NCBI GenBank assembly: GCA_013400155.1 | Contig: VXBM01000016.1 | Coordinates: forward strand, 877,846-941,845 | DNA from: Helopsaltes ochotensis | Lineage: Eukaryota > Chordata > Aves > Passeriformes > Locustellidae | DNA: 64,000 bases | Reading direction: 5' to 3' | Part shown: positions 13,936 through 25,000 of the stretch, in pieces | Position numbering within the stretch: the first letter of the stretch is position 1 | Layout of the letters: the number at the start of each line of letters is the position of its first letter | Notes under the pieces: model-generated | What the model was told of the DNA's origin: nothing | Database searches by the model: none | Seen by the model: the letters and a program-made list of their open reading frames with translations, nothing else | Translations under genes and position numbers: made by a program

Positions 13936-14104
13936 ACCTAAATTGGCAGTGCTCTGCACCCATTTGGCACAGTGTGGTTCTCTGCATAAGGTAGAGAATC
14001 AAGTCCAAAGACACTGAGAAATGCTTTAATTAGGAGCCTTATTGAGGAGAGCAAGCTTTTCCATCATTAAACTGATAAACTGAATTTGTTCTATACTTTT
14101 AATA

Positions 14105-14258
14105 GCAAAGGGTCAGATTTTCAAAGACACTTGGTCTAAAGAGGAAGCTGAATGCTTACAGGATTTCCAAGAAATGTTTTAAGACAAATCAGATGCTGAG
14201 AAGCCATTCAAATCAACAGGTCTCTACACTTCTTTGTATGTTTTCAGAAATCCTAGGA
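14105..14258. repeat. Degenerate palindromic repeat (CAGATTTTCAAAG type)
   Basis: It opens with GGTCAGATTTTCAAAGACAC and closes with 'ttcttgtatgttttcagaaatcct'-like sequence. An inner 'aggatttccaa' and an 'aagccattcaaatcaacagg' block sit between. The layout matches the sauropsid element that begins GGCCAGATTTTCAAAGG and ends with its reverse complement. It lies about 170 bp from the previous palindromic remnant, so the two may be parts of one insertion. Confidence 0.5.
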
Positions 14259-14259
14259 G

Positions 14260-16320
14260 CTACCAATTGGCCTTTCTTGTAGGCTTATAAATCTAACCAG
14301 AAGATGTGAGATGACCACTACCTGCAGCCAGCAGCCAGGTCAGTTCACCAGCTCCTGGTCAGCCTGGGCCCTCACAGACACAGTGAGCAGCAGCTGCAGC
14401 AACTGCACCAAATATTGCCTATAGGTACCTGCCCCTGATGCCCCCCCATTCCCCACAGAAGGGGAATGGCAGCTCTGTCAGGCACAGCACGTCATCCACA
14501 GTTCCTTCTGGGCAGGGGTGACAGAGGCCTCTATAAACCAGACACACACAGGCCCTGGAAATGTTATTTTCAACCCCTGCTGGGGAAGTCAGTGGCTAGC
14601 ACGGCTTCCGCTCCAGAAGCAGACCTGGACCTAGACAGACCAACATCCGGTCAAGGAGAAATTCTCACAACTGCTTTGTTACTGCTTCCCCATCAACTCT
14701 TGAGGTCCAGCATCATTTCCTATGTTGCTGCTGACCCTCTCAGGCACCTTCCTCTACTGTTGCCTTCATTATCTCTGCATCTCTCTTTATCGCAGAATAA
14801 GGGAAGTTTTAGGAGCTGGCATTTCTGATGGATCCTTTGATTACTCCGTTGGAGTTATTTTGTCTGGCTATTATTTTTAATTTGGACTTTAGTGTTTGGC
14901 ATAGTCTTTTTCTGGAAAGTACAGGGAGATTGATCATAAGATATGAGAGAAAGACATCTCTGCTTAAAACTGCTGGAGGCTGCAAGAGAGAGAAGATGAG
15001 AGCAGCTTACTCACACTAAGTGAGAATCCGTGTGAGAAGTGTGAGCACTTCCCATGAAGAGCTGCCGGGAAAGAGACCCAGAAAAGGTTGATGCTAGAGG
15101 GGAAAGCAAAGAGAAAGTGAAAGTGGTGTCAAAGCCGGGCCTCGAACACGAAGTGCAGAAGCTGGGATTGTCACTCCGACCCCTGGCAGCTATTCTTGTT
15201 CAGCCTGAATCGGTCAGCAAGGTCACATGCCGATGGGCCGACAGGATCATATCTCTGAGCTGACGTGCCTCTTCCGGCAGACGTCAGGATGGGCTTGGCT
15301 GGAAGCCCGAGGGATAGCTGCGGACACCTGATTTCCTCAACCCCCGTGCTAACCTCTTCCTCTCTTCCTCTCCATGACTAATTTCCCTCCACCTCCTCCC
15401 ATGCACACCCCCAGATCCTCACCCCGTGCATTTTTATGCACAAAAGACACTTGTTAAATTACGCCACCTGCTAGTGGGATAAGTACCCGGTAAAGAGATA
15501 GGAATGTACTGAGGAACGTGACTCCTACAAACCAAGGAAACAAAAATTTCTGCCGTGCACTGGTAGGCACAGAAGCAGCTCTCACACCATCTCCTCCTGA
15601 TAAGAGCCCTGCTTCTGAGTTGGGGTGCTCTTAAACACATTTAAGTTGCTAAAGAGGTTGCTCACTAAGAACAGTAAGGCCTCAAATATGCTCATGTCTG
15701 TCTGGGGAGTCAGCGGGCCAGGGCATACCTGAGCTGGTTCAGCTCCAAGAGGGTAAGCCATGACTTGGAGGCGTGCACTGGAAGCAAAGCTGTGCCCAGC
15801 AGCATTCCTGCCTGTGAGTGGGAATGGTGCTGCCCCACTACACACTTTTTGCTTTATTTTGCTGACATCTACAAAACTGGTCCCAGCTTTGGGCTGTGGC
15901 TCTGGTTCTGCTCTGTACCACTTTTTACTGTGATGCTGCTCCAAGTACCAGTTTTGAGTCTAAGCTTCCCCAGGGCAAGAAGGGCAATGTGCCTACGGGG
16001 TTTTTGTTGCTTACACCAAAAAGAATTGTCTAATTAAAAATCATTGGAAGCCACATGCATTTGCAGAAATGGCTCTGCTTCAGAGTAATCTCTGGAGGCA
16101 AATAAGTGAGTAACTCTTCAAGGGTTTATGAAAATAGCCTGTATAGTTACACTCGCTGGAATAAAATTACAAGTGTTTTCAATCCTCATACTTCGGGGCA
16201 ATAAGTTGATCCTCAGCTGGGGGCCAGGGAGGAATTTCCTCCCAGAGGATATTATTGTTCTGAGACGTATCTCATGGGAGATTCACATCCTCCGGAGTAA
16301 CTGGCATTAGCCACTGGAAG
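14260..16320. other. Intergenic DNA, nothing recognised
   Basis: No recognisable coding exon, RNA gene or clear transposon. GC content begins to rise only beyond the poly(A) run at 16322. Confidence 0.5.
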
Positions 16321-16321
16321 G

Positions 16322-16387
<66 letters not shown>
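16322..16387 (+). repeat. Poly(A) homopolymer, 66 bases
   Basis: An uninterrupted run of 66 A residues ends at 16387 and is followed by 'ggaaagaaaaaaacccc'. It sits directly upstream of the CpG-rich island that carries tRNA-Sec. No LINE or SINE body is recognisable on its 5' side, so it is better described as a simple repeat than as a retroelement tail. Its exact length may be an assembly estimate. Confidence 0.9.
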
Positions 16388-16389
<2 letters not shown>

Positions 16390-16617
16390 AAAGAAAAAAA
16401 CCCCGATCTCGTCGCAGCACACCTCGGGGCCCGGGCCGCCCCCGTGGTTGCACAAGCTGCCCCGTCCGATGTTGTAAGGGTCCCCGGAGGTCCGGGAAGG
16501 GCGCGGGGCGGCCCCGCTCCTTCTGGGAAGCGCCGTGACTCACCCGACGCGCCGAGCCCGCCCCGGGGCGCCTCCCGCCCCGCCCCTCCCGCGGAGACAG
16601 CCAATCACCGTTCTCTG

Positions 16618-16625
16618 ATTTGCAT
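16618..16625 (+). promoter_or_regulatory. Octamer motif of the tRNA-Sec distal element
   Basis: A perfect ATTTGCAT octamer lies at -211 to -204 relative to the first tRNA base. Vertebrate tRNA-Sec and snRNA genes carry their distal activator at about -200 to -220, where POU2F1 and ZNF143 (Staf) bind. A clear ZNF143/SPH match was not found. Only 'ctgggatggc' some 20 bp downstream is weakly similar. A CCAATCA box lies just upstream. Confidence 0.65.
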
Positions 16626-16767
16626 GAGCGCCCGGGGGCCTCTGGGATGGCGGCGGGGGCGCCCTAGCCCCCCCACCGCGCCACCGCCGCGCCCTCTGCT
16701 CCCTGCGGGTCGTGTTCGCGTCGGGAAAAGGCGAGGGACCGTGCCTGCGGGAAAACACCCCTCGCCA

Positions 16768-16786
16768 TCACCTTGGGGTGAAAAGG
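16768..16786 (+). promoter_or_regulatory. Proximal sequence element (PSE) of tRNA-Sec
   Basis: TCACCTTGGGGTGAAAAGG fits the vertebrate PSE pattern (TCACC near the start, AAA-G near the end). It sits at -61 to -43, the position described for the SNAPc-binding PSE in vertebrate tRNA-Sec genes. Together with the TATA-like box it would select RNA polymerase III. Confidence 0.8.
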
Positions 16787-16798
16787 ATGGAGGCATTC

Positions 16799-16805
16799 AA
16801 ATACA
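16799..16805 (+). promoter_or_regulatory. TATA-like box of tRNA-Sec
   Basis: AAATACA lies at -30 to -24 relative to the tRNA start, exactly where the TATA element of type 3 Pol III promoters is expected. Its sequence is a weak TATA box. Confidence 0.65.
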
Positions 16806-16828
16806 GTGGGACATAGGCGGTTCAAATT

Positions 16829-16915
16829 GCCCGGATGACCCTCAGTGGTCTGGGGTGCAGGCTTCAAACCTGTAGCTGTCTAGCGACAGAGTGGTTCAAT
16901 TCCACCTTTCGGGCG
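16829..16915 (+). tRNA. Selenocysteine tRNA, anticodon TCA
   Basis: This 87-nt gene is almost identical to my memory of vertebrate tRNA[Ser]Sec, and only one difference from the human gene is evident. It begins GCCCGGATG and ends CTTTCGGGC plus discriminator G, giving the long acceptor stem typical of tRNA-Sec. The anticodon TCA is at 16864-16866. A long variable arm (about AGCTGTCTAGCGACAG) and the T-arm GGTTCAATTCC follow. The tRNA is charged with serine by seryl-tRNA synthetase, phosphorylated by PSTK and converted to selenocysteine by SEPSECS. It decodes in-frame UGA in selenoprotein mRNAs with EEFSEC, SECISBP2 and SECIS elements. CCA is not encoded, as expected. The external PSE, TATA-like box, octamer and downstream T run are all present, so this looks like the functional gene rather than a pseudogene. 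Confidence 0.97.
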
Positions 16916-16950
16916 GGGCGACTCGGGCGCCGCTCCCGCGGGGCCCGTCC

Positions 16951-16955
16951 TTTTT
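16951..16955 (+). terminator. Pol III terminator (T5) after tRNA-Sec
   Basis: TTTTT on the non-template strand lies 36 bp after the discriminator base. It is the first run of four or more T downstream of the gene, so it is the likely Pol III stop. Confidence 0.8.
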
Positions 16956-19300
16956 GTCCCGGGAGACGGCCGGCAATGTCAAGCCCCGACCCTCCCCAGG
17001 GGCAAAAGGCAGCGCTCGCCGCGCTACCCCGAAATGTCACCGCACAAGGAACACATTTCACTTACTCTTCTTCCACCTTACTCCCACGGCGCTGGACTGC
17101 TCAAATGGCAGCGTGCCAGGAACAGTCGAAGGACACTTCAGGTTTTAATTGGATTTTTCTGCTAAGCAGATCTTTGTTAAACTGTGTCACATGTCCTACA
17201 AGAACAGAAAAGAAGTAAATAACAGAAGTCATTCTCTAGATTTGCTCCATATTGACGATAACCCATCTCCCACCCACGCTGCAACAAAGATGCTTCACTT
17301 CAGCAGTAAGCACGGGTGCTAATAATGTCACCCAGCCCCATGAAAAATAAAGGTTAGCGTCAAGCTAAAAAACATATTCTTCAAGCAGAAGGCGTTTATT
17401 TTGTGATATCCTGTTGCAACAACTCTCCAGTTGACGATTTGAGAAGCCTCTAGTTAGGAGACTCCAACCACCCCAAGTGCAGGGACAGCGAGGATTGGAA
17501 GGGCATTTCGCATTATCTCCTGGCCCCACAAGCAGGAAGGGCGATTCTGCCTGGTGAATTACAAAACTGAGTGAATTATCAGATCTCCAGTGTTCCTGGT
17601 TGCTTTTTGAGGGGTGCAGTGCCATCCAGAGTTAAGTAGGTAAGCACCCCTGAGGATCTAAGCCGGAATGACTGTGCTTCCTTTACATGGAATGAGTCAC
17701 TCCAGCTGAAGGCCTGGGAGGAGAAGGGAAGGGCACTGGGAGCCCCGAGACCATTGCTGATGGCTGCTACTGCTACTGCAGACCCCTAAGCCTGTTGGGG
17801 AGGAGCAGCCTTGATGCCAGCAAGGCATACATGTTGCTCCAGGAATACACGGTCCTGTGATGGGAAATCTGGAGGGAAAAACCCCTCTGAAGCTCCCACA
17901 GTGTGTGCCAACTTCTCCGTGGCCTTGCAGATGTGCGTGCACAGCTGGGAGCGCCCGAGTCCCAGATGGCCATCTCTGTGGTCCACACTGCTCTGCCTGC
18001 CGGCCAGCCTGCTCTGCCCATAATGAACTTTCTATGTGGAATTTCTCTGCGGCCTCAGAAATGGGTATCTGCACTGCAGTTTGCCGGGGGGGGTTGTTTT
18101 GGGGGTGAGGGGGAGAGTTGGAAAGGCCTTTGCCCAGTAGTGGGCAGCTGAGAATGTTAGCGCTCTATGTCAGTTACCAAGCAGAACATAATACGGCTCT
18201 TTCATGTGGTGTTTATAACTGAACATGCTGTTTTGTGTCAGCCTGATTTTTTTTGTCCTTCCAAGAAGTAGTTTTGGATTAAATTATGACAATTACGTTC
18301 TTATATTCACACACACACACCCCCGCCAGCCCCCACCCTTGCCCTGCGTGCACACAAACACAAATGGGAATTATGTGCTCTGAGCGTGATTTGAACTATA
18401 CAGCCTGGGATCTGTGCCTGGCATTGAGTTCACTTATTTCCCTCCACAACAAAAAGGCCACATTTACTCTGTACTCTTTCATTGCCTTAGGAAAAAGTAG
18501 GATGGTCAGATTGCTAGTGTCGGTGATTTGTCCCTTATGGAGCTGATGGGCATGAGACTTTCAGGCACGAGAGAGGAGGCTGGGGAGCCTTGCCTGGGGA
18601 GCTTGTGGTAAGAAGTGCAGAGACCTGGCTTTGTGAAATCCCCTGTGAATCCCTACTTCGAGCCTAGTCTGGCTCCTGCACCTGGGCAGTGCCTCATCTG
18701 GTGGGTAATGCAGGTACACTGGAGGAAGTGATCCTGTCTTTTTGGGCTGTGCCCTGCAGGGCTGCGCCTCTAGCACGTGGCTGAATGCAGGGAAACACGG
18801 GTGTTCATTAGGACAAGAGATATGGCAAGGCTGCTCTTGCAGCCTTTAAACTGACACAGTGGGTGGGACAAGGCCTTAGGAAACAGGGCACCCTATATTT
18901 CAGTGCTGTTTTTTCCAACGCTGGTTGGAGGAGAACACCAGTGTGGAGACCCGCGTAGATGATCTGTCCGTGGGAGGGACGTTTTGTACAATGCCATCCA
19001 TGTCTCATCTGAGTCAGCTTTGTTTGGAGTCACTATTAGTCAGGCAAAGCTTCCAGTGTTTGAACCTGAATGTCGCTTTCTTCCCTGACAAAGGGCCAAA
19101 TTAAGAGGAGCCAAAGCCTTCACCACTGGTTAGAAGGCAATCCAGGGGTTACTCAGAGCCAAAAAGCACGAGAGCCTGGCTCCTTAATCAAACGTAATCT
19201 GCCTCCTGTTGTTTTCCCCGTGGAGTCACAGCACGGTGAGGAGGATGTGCTGGTGACAGATGGCTGACGCGACTTGCTAAGCGTACGGGTGACTGGGCTG

Positions 19301-19310
19301 TGACTCAGCA
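19301..19310 (+). promoter_or_regulatory. NF-E2/MARE-type site
   Basis: TGACTCAGCA is a perfect half of the MAF recognition element plus AP-1 core, the form bound by NFE2 and NFE2L2 with small MAF proteins. There is no promoter nearby and it may be a chance match. Confidence 0.3.
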
Positions 19311-20866
19311 AGTGTTTGGTTACAAGAGACCGGGTGCATGTGCTTTTGCACTGGTGGTCCTAGCTGGATCTCCTCCTGGGAGGATCAGGCACGGGCTGTC
19401 GTGTGAAGCCTGTGACTGCCATCTTCCATGGGAGGAAAGCAGGCACACGTGGCCTATTCGAACAGAAAGTCAGGCTCCTAAATTACTGTTTACACTTGCA
19501 ATGGATAATGTCTGAGTGTGTATTAACACATGACCTGCCAGTGGTGCTTGGATGTCCTACTGGCCTTCAGAATGGAAACATCCCGGCCTAGAAAAATTAC
19601 CACCTTGCTCAGAGGGAGGAGGACTTGGAATTGCAGTTGAGTCACTAGAGGGGGACAAAGACCTAGCCTGGGCATGCATCCATTTACCACTTCCCCCAAC
19701 TGCAGCCGTAGGAGACGCCTTGGAGAGGCAGCTGCAGAGATGGCCCTGGGTCTTCTCCGGTTTGAAGGTGCCCAATTGCAGGAACAATTTTCCAAAGGCT
19801 GAGCATGCAGGTGGGGACCAGCAATGCTTTGTGGAAATGAAGCCACTCCTTTTCCCCCAGAAGCATGATGGCACATGTATGTGCATGAGTAGGTTAGCAG
19901 CCTTTATGTTGGCTCTTCCAGCATTTCTCCCTACCTACAGCCAGTTGGTCCACAGATGGCCTGGGCTTTCAAAGGCTGAATTCCAGGCATTGCACAGCAC
20001 AAGACAGTGTCACCTGGGCACAGCACGCAGACAATTATGTTACAGGCACGTGCCATTTTTCTCCTTTCTCCTCTTCTATGAATGGAGGAGAGCTGAATTC
20101 TCAGGTCTGGGTAGGTGCCAGGTGTTATTGTTGTCTCTGTGAGTTAAAGATGTCATGGAGGTGTTGGAGGACTCGAGCACAGTGGACCTGTGTGCATCCC
20201 ACACACGCACGGGGAGCCCGAGTGGTCATGGCAGACAACAGGGCACTGCTTGCCAGTGACATATTGACCTGGAGTGCTTAAAAGCTATCCCACACACTGT
20301 CCTGGGGAAATGGAGGCCGTAATGACTCACACAAATGGATCGTGATACGCAGCCCTCAGCCCAGCCAGGCTATGTGTGGAACCAAGACACTCCCGTTTTC
20401 TCCCCTCCAGCATACTTCCCTGACCAAATCCAGGACTCAGCCATTTGGCTCTGACTGGAGCTGGTCAGAACATGTTTTTCTTTTCTTCTCTTTTCCCCTC
20501 CTTCACCCTTTGGAAAATGTTGACATTTTAGCAAAGGGCTGAAAACCCAAACCCTGAATATTTTCCATTGGAAAATGCTGGGGGAAAGGGAGAGGAATAA
20601 TCCCCAAACTGCCAAGAATCAAATCTCTTTTGCTTTTAAGGCTTTTGGGTTTCTGCAAGGGAGGCATATTTGGAGGTCAATGAACACTTTTTATGAAAAT
20701 ATCTGTTCTCTCAAAACCAAATTTTTCACTAGAAGTGTTCCAACTGGCGTTATTTTCACTGGTGATGGTTTGGGCACTCTCTACATCTAATTTTGGAAAA
20801 GACCTGAAGAAAATTTAATTCATTTTATTGGAATAGAAGGTGCAAATGACACTCCCACAGCACTAT

Positions 20867-20896
20867 TGATACTGAGAATTTTTATTCTCAGTATCA
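20867..20896. repeat. Perfect hairpin (13-bp arms, 4-nt loop)
   Basis: TGATACTGAGAAT is followed by TTTT and the exact reverse complement ATTCTCAGTATCA. No gene is adjacent. The stem is too short for a canonical pre-miRNA. Confidence 0.8.
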
Positions 20897-21952
20897 TGAG
20901 ACTATACCCTGATATTCTTTCTTTTTAAAGAGTGCTGTTCACATGAACATCTCAAGCAAGTTTGGAACCTGGTCTCTGGGAATGCCACACTCCCAGAGTT
21001 CCAGCTGACCTTGTGTCAGACCTCAGAGCACATTCCTGAAGGGAACCTACCTTTCACAAGGTCACATCAAAGGCGGCAAAGGAAGCAATACGCACTGAAA
21101 GGCGTGTTACCTGTAACCATCCCTTGAGTATCTGATAGCACAGAACACTTACAAAGCATTTTGTTCTGATGCCTTCAGCTGATTTACATTTCTGTCTGAA
21201 TTGTAATGTAGACCTGAAACATGTTTCATCTTGGTTTTGCATATTATTTGACTTTCCTATAAGTTAAAAATAAAAAAGAAAAGGGACAATGTTAGCATAA
21301 CAGAACACACATAAGATGAATTATGCCCTAAAACCTTCACTAAATGTGGCTAACAGCAGTTAGAGTTTATAAAAGGAAAGATCTTAAAATGGGCACACAC
21401 TGGTCATAAATAAATTGAGGCTGCAGACTTGCAGAAACTTTCAATACAACAGCAGAGTGAAGTTCAGGATAACCTCCAAAGAAAAGCAATGGGAATAAAA
21501 TGCCCAACTGTTTGAAGACAGATCTTTATCAGTTGTGGGACATCACAACAGCAAAGGAATAGATTCAATCACACAGACAACCCTTTTGATATGTCATGCC
21601 CCTTACCCCATTATTTTCCATGCTGAAGCTTCTCAGTCACTATTTACATTCTCTCTAGTGTGATTTAGCACTGCTGCATAATTGCACTGTTGCACTTCAT
21701 TCTGATTTAGTACAGCTCCCTGTCTCCTGTCACCCCCAGGTTTTTCTGAACTAACCACCTGTGTTTGAATTCAGTCAGCACCAAAAAAGGGGCATATTTG
21801 ACTTCATCAAATCTCTGGTTTTTATTCTTTTCAGTTTAGGAACATGTCACTGTAATTGTTAAAGCTCATAAAACTGTGGGTTTAGAAAGATAATGATGCA
21901 AAATCTGGTTTAGACCTCACCTTTGTTGGTTGGGGACAACTAAATTGCATGT

Positions 21953-22000
21953 TGATAAAAGGAACAGGTTTGTTCCTTTTATCAGAGGATGTCTCTGATA
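21953..22000. repeat. Two overlapping perfect hairpins
   Basis: TGATAAAAGGAACA (21953-21966), loop GGTT and TGTTCCTTTTATCA (21971-21984) form a perfect 14-bp stem. Its 3' end overlaps a second inverted repeat, TATCAGAG (21980-21987), spacer GATGT and CTCTGATA (21993-22000). The two stems share bases, so only one can form at a time in a single strand. No gene is nearby. Confidence 0.85.
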
Positions 22001-25000
22001 ACTTGGTGGCAAGAAATACAGAGGACCTGCATTGGTCCTGTACATGCTTTGTCATATTTTTTTCAAGATAAGCAAGCAACTTTTCATGTACAGAACCTTA
22101 CTCTTGAATTAATAAAGTCAAAAGATCAAGAGTTTTAATCCCTGGCCTTGGAAACACAACACATTGCAAGAAGGCATGGCAGAATCCTGAGGCAGTGCCA
22201 TCTGGAGCTGCAGAGCTGTAACTAGCCATGGGAAAGCCATACACACATAGCTGAGGTAGCTATGAGCTGTCCTTGCTCCCATCAGTACTACAGGGGCAGA
22301 TGCAGAAACAAGGAGATCCCAAGTAAGAAGATAAAGAGTCAAATGAATCACCCTGTCACTGTGTGAAATGTAAGGACTGGGAGAGCAAACAGATTAAGCC
22401 AGGGCTTATGATTGTTAACATTCACAGAAACATGTTCCACAAATTCAGCTTTCAGAGAAAAATTGGATTCTAGCTTCCTTCTGGTAATTTAAAGAGGCAG
22501 CAATCTGTTCATATGACCTTCAGATCGGGCTGGTACAGGGACTGAATCCTACAATAAAAACTGGAGAATAGCCTTTGGGGGCAGAGCAATGGTCCTCCCC
22601 ACACAGCACTCAGCTCCCAAATAAGGCAAGGTCCAGGGAGCACACACCCCCGGACATTTCCCTCTCCCATCTGTTTTCTCAGCATTCACCTCTGTTGGAT
22701 TGGGATGTTAGATTACACATTTTGCCTGTTCCTTTTAGTGCAAGTTTATGGACCTATTGCCTGCAAATTTGTCTTATCCCATTTTGAGACCACTGACACT
22801 CTCTCCCTCTGCAGCCTTCCGGGCCAGCAACTTCCAGAAGTTCTCTACCTAATGTGATGTAATTTCTTTAAATTGTTTTAAACTCATCTCCTCCTGGTTT
22901 CATTGAGTAGTCTCTGTTCAGCTGTTGATGGATTTGGATACTAATGGCTCTGCGTTCATCTCTGCCACCCTGATTTAGTGAACCCAGTCCTTAGCCACCA
23001 GAAAAAATAGGGAAGCATTGCAATACTGGTTGCTCAGCTCACTTCAGTCCCTGACACTTGCTGACCTGCCCAGAGCGGTTTTGTGCCTGGAGCACTGTGG
23101 CTGTTACCAAACTCAGGGGAGAAAAATGATGGCAAAGCAAATGGAGTGCAACTTCCTGCCGGGGCCGTGCTCCCCCCGCAGCTGCTCACCGGTGACGCAA
23201 CAGGTCCCCTTTGCGGTTAAGGGCTGGATGCTGATGGCCCCGGCCTTCTCCTGCGGCTCTGCAGTTCCGGGCCCAGCAGGGGGCTGCAAAGCAGCAAGCA
23301 GCATTTCAGGGAGGGTAGGCTGGCAGCCCTGGCGGGGGTGTCCGGGGCATCTTCCAAAGTGGCTTTAATTAATGAGCACATGTGCAGCGAGGAGAGTTAC
23401 AGCATCCCACTCAAATTGTTGACTTGGAGCCGCTTCTGGAGACAGCCGTATTCTGCTCATTAGGAAAGAGCTTTTTTGCAATGCCCTTGGATTGGACAGC
23501 TCTTGGATTGCACCATGAGATCAAGTCCACGTACGGGCTGCCTGCCTTTCGGCTGCCAGCTCCAAGAGGGTTGTTTTTCTTGTCTTCTCATTCTCAAGGA
23601 GTGCTCAGCCAGATGGCCTGTTTTCGAATGCACTGTGCGTTGGTTGGATGTGTGTTTGGAGAGTCTGCCAGCTTCATGAGAAGGAAGAAAGAGCAAAAGA
23701 AAGGGAAAAAAGCACCATTTGGTATCTATCTCTGGGACCCAGCCAGAGTTGAGGCTCTGTTTGAAGAAGGGGGGAGTCTTAAGAAGGAAACTCTAGACAA
23801 AATTGAAAGCTGGAAAAACTTTCAAGCTTGACAGACTGGGAGACTGAAGTTCTGTACAACATCCATCCACTACCTGGCTCCATTGCAAACGTGTAGCAGA
23901 CTTCCTCAAAAACAACAGTAAGAGCAAGCACAAACACCAAGTGTGTCTCTCTGCTCTCCCAGCGTACCTCACCTGTGGGCTGGGATGTGCAGAGGTGACC
24001 CAGCCAGCTGCCCACCAAGGCTGGGTGATGCTGCCTGTGGGTTTCGGGGATTTTGCTCTCAGGTCACCAAAAGCGGATGTTATAGCATGCAGCCTGAACA
24101 CATCAGCTCAGCAAGAGGAGCTGCAATGGGGTACTACAAAATACCCATCACCGTGGCCCAACACTGGAAGAAGCTAGCCTTAGTTCATAAATTAAGCCAG
24201 GCCAATGTCATTTTCGTGCACCCCCTGATGTTCATTTCCCAGAAAGGCTTTCTATTGGTTTGGTACAGCAAATAAATACAGGCCAAAACAGAGAAACGCC
24301 TTTTTCCAGCACTCATTGGCAAATAATTTGAACCTGACAAGAAAAATCTGTTGTTGAAGGAAAGGGGGAAGTTTTGAAGTTTGGGTGGATTGTGCTTGGC
24401 TTTGTTTTCTTAACTAGATGTCATGTTGTGGTAACCACATATTGTTCCAAGCAGCAGGAGGAGGTCTTGCTGAGCAGAGCTGGAGAAAGCCACATTTGTA
24501 GCCATCCCCGCTGGCTGACATGCCACTGTGTCTTACAAGCAGGCTTGTCTGCTCGCTTACTGAAACCATGGCACTAAGAAGATGGTTGCAGGAGCACGTG
24601 TGTCTGTGCAGGTGGGTGTGGTAGCTGCAAACCTCACTTCTGTGCTGATTGCACCAAATTATTTTCATTGAAGCGATCAGAATTCACGAGTCCTGGACAG
24701 GCCATGTGTCCCTGGCAACCCTGGCTGCCCTCTGTTTTACAGACACTCTGCCAACAGCCAGGGCAAAAGGGGCTCTTCTCACTCCTGCTGTGGGATACAT
24801 CTCGGGCCAAGCCTGCTGGTGTCTACAACATGTCAAAGCCTCTGTGGCTTCTCAGGAGTTGCTGGCTGTCACTACTCCAGGTCCAAGAGGTACTTCACAG
24901 CAGTCACAAGGGCAGCATTTGCAGGCGCCACCACGTAAAAGGGCAGGACCTTTCCCCACACGCAGGGAAACATCCTCAGCTGTTGGCAAAACAAGGTCTC

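Larger units (their letters stand above)
16395..17060. promoter_or_regulatory. CpG-rich island surrounding tRNA-Sec
   Basis: GC content and CpG frequency rise sharply from the end of the poly(A) run to about 17060. The island contains GC boxes (CCCCGCCCC, around 16579-16587), a CCAATCA motif near 16601, an octamer and the selenocysteine tRNA gene. Open frames running through it have typical GC-island composition and read through the tRNA, so they are not taken as coding. Whether a Pol II promoter is also present cannot be decided from sequence. Confidence 0.7.

Noticed and set aside
16620..16665. A ZNF143/SPH site downstream of the octamer
   Set aside because: Only 'ctgggatggc' resembles the core. 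The flanking positions do not fit the consensus well enough to annotate.
16444..16875. A 143-codon proline/arginine-rich frame
   Set aside because: It is a product of the GC-rich island, runs into the tRNA-Sec gene, and has overlapping minus-strand frames of the same character.
19552..20142. A 196-codon plus-strand frame
   Set aside because: The longest gap-free open frame in the window, but it shows no recognisable domain or splice-linked neighbours and overlaps several minus-strand frames. Judged random.
23382..23831. A 149-codon frame with a lysine-rich C-terminal half
   Set aside because: No similarity recognised, no promoter, and overlapping frames on both strands. A chance frame is more likely, though a lineage-specific transcript cannot be excluded without RNA data.
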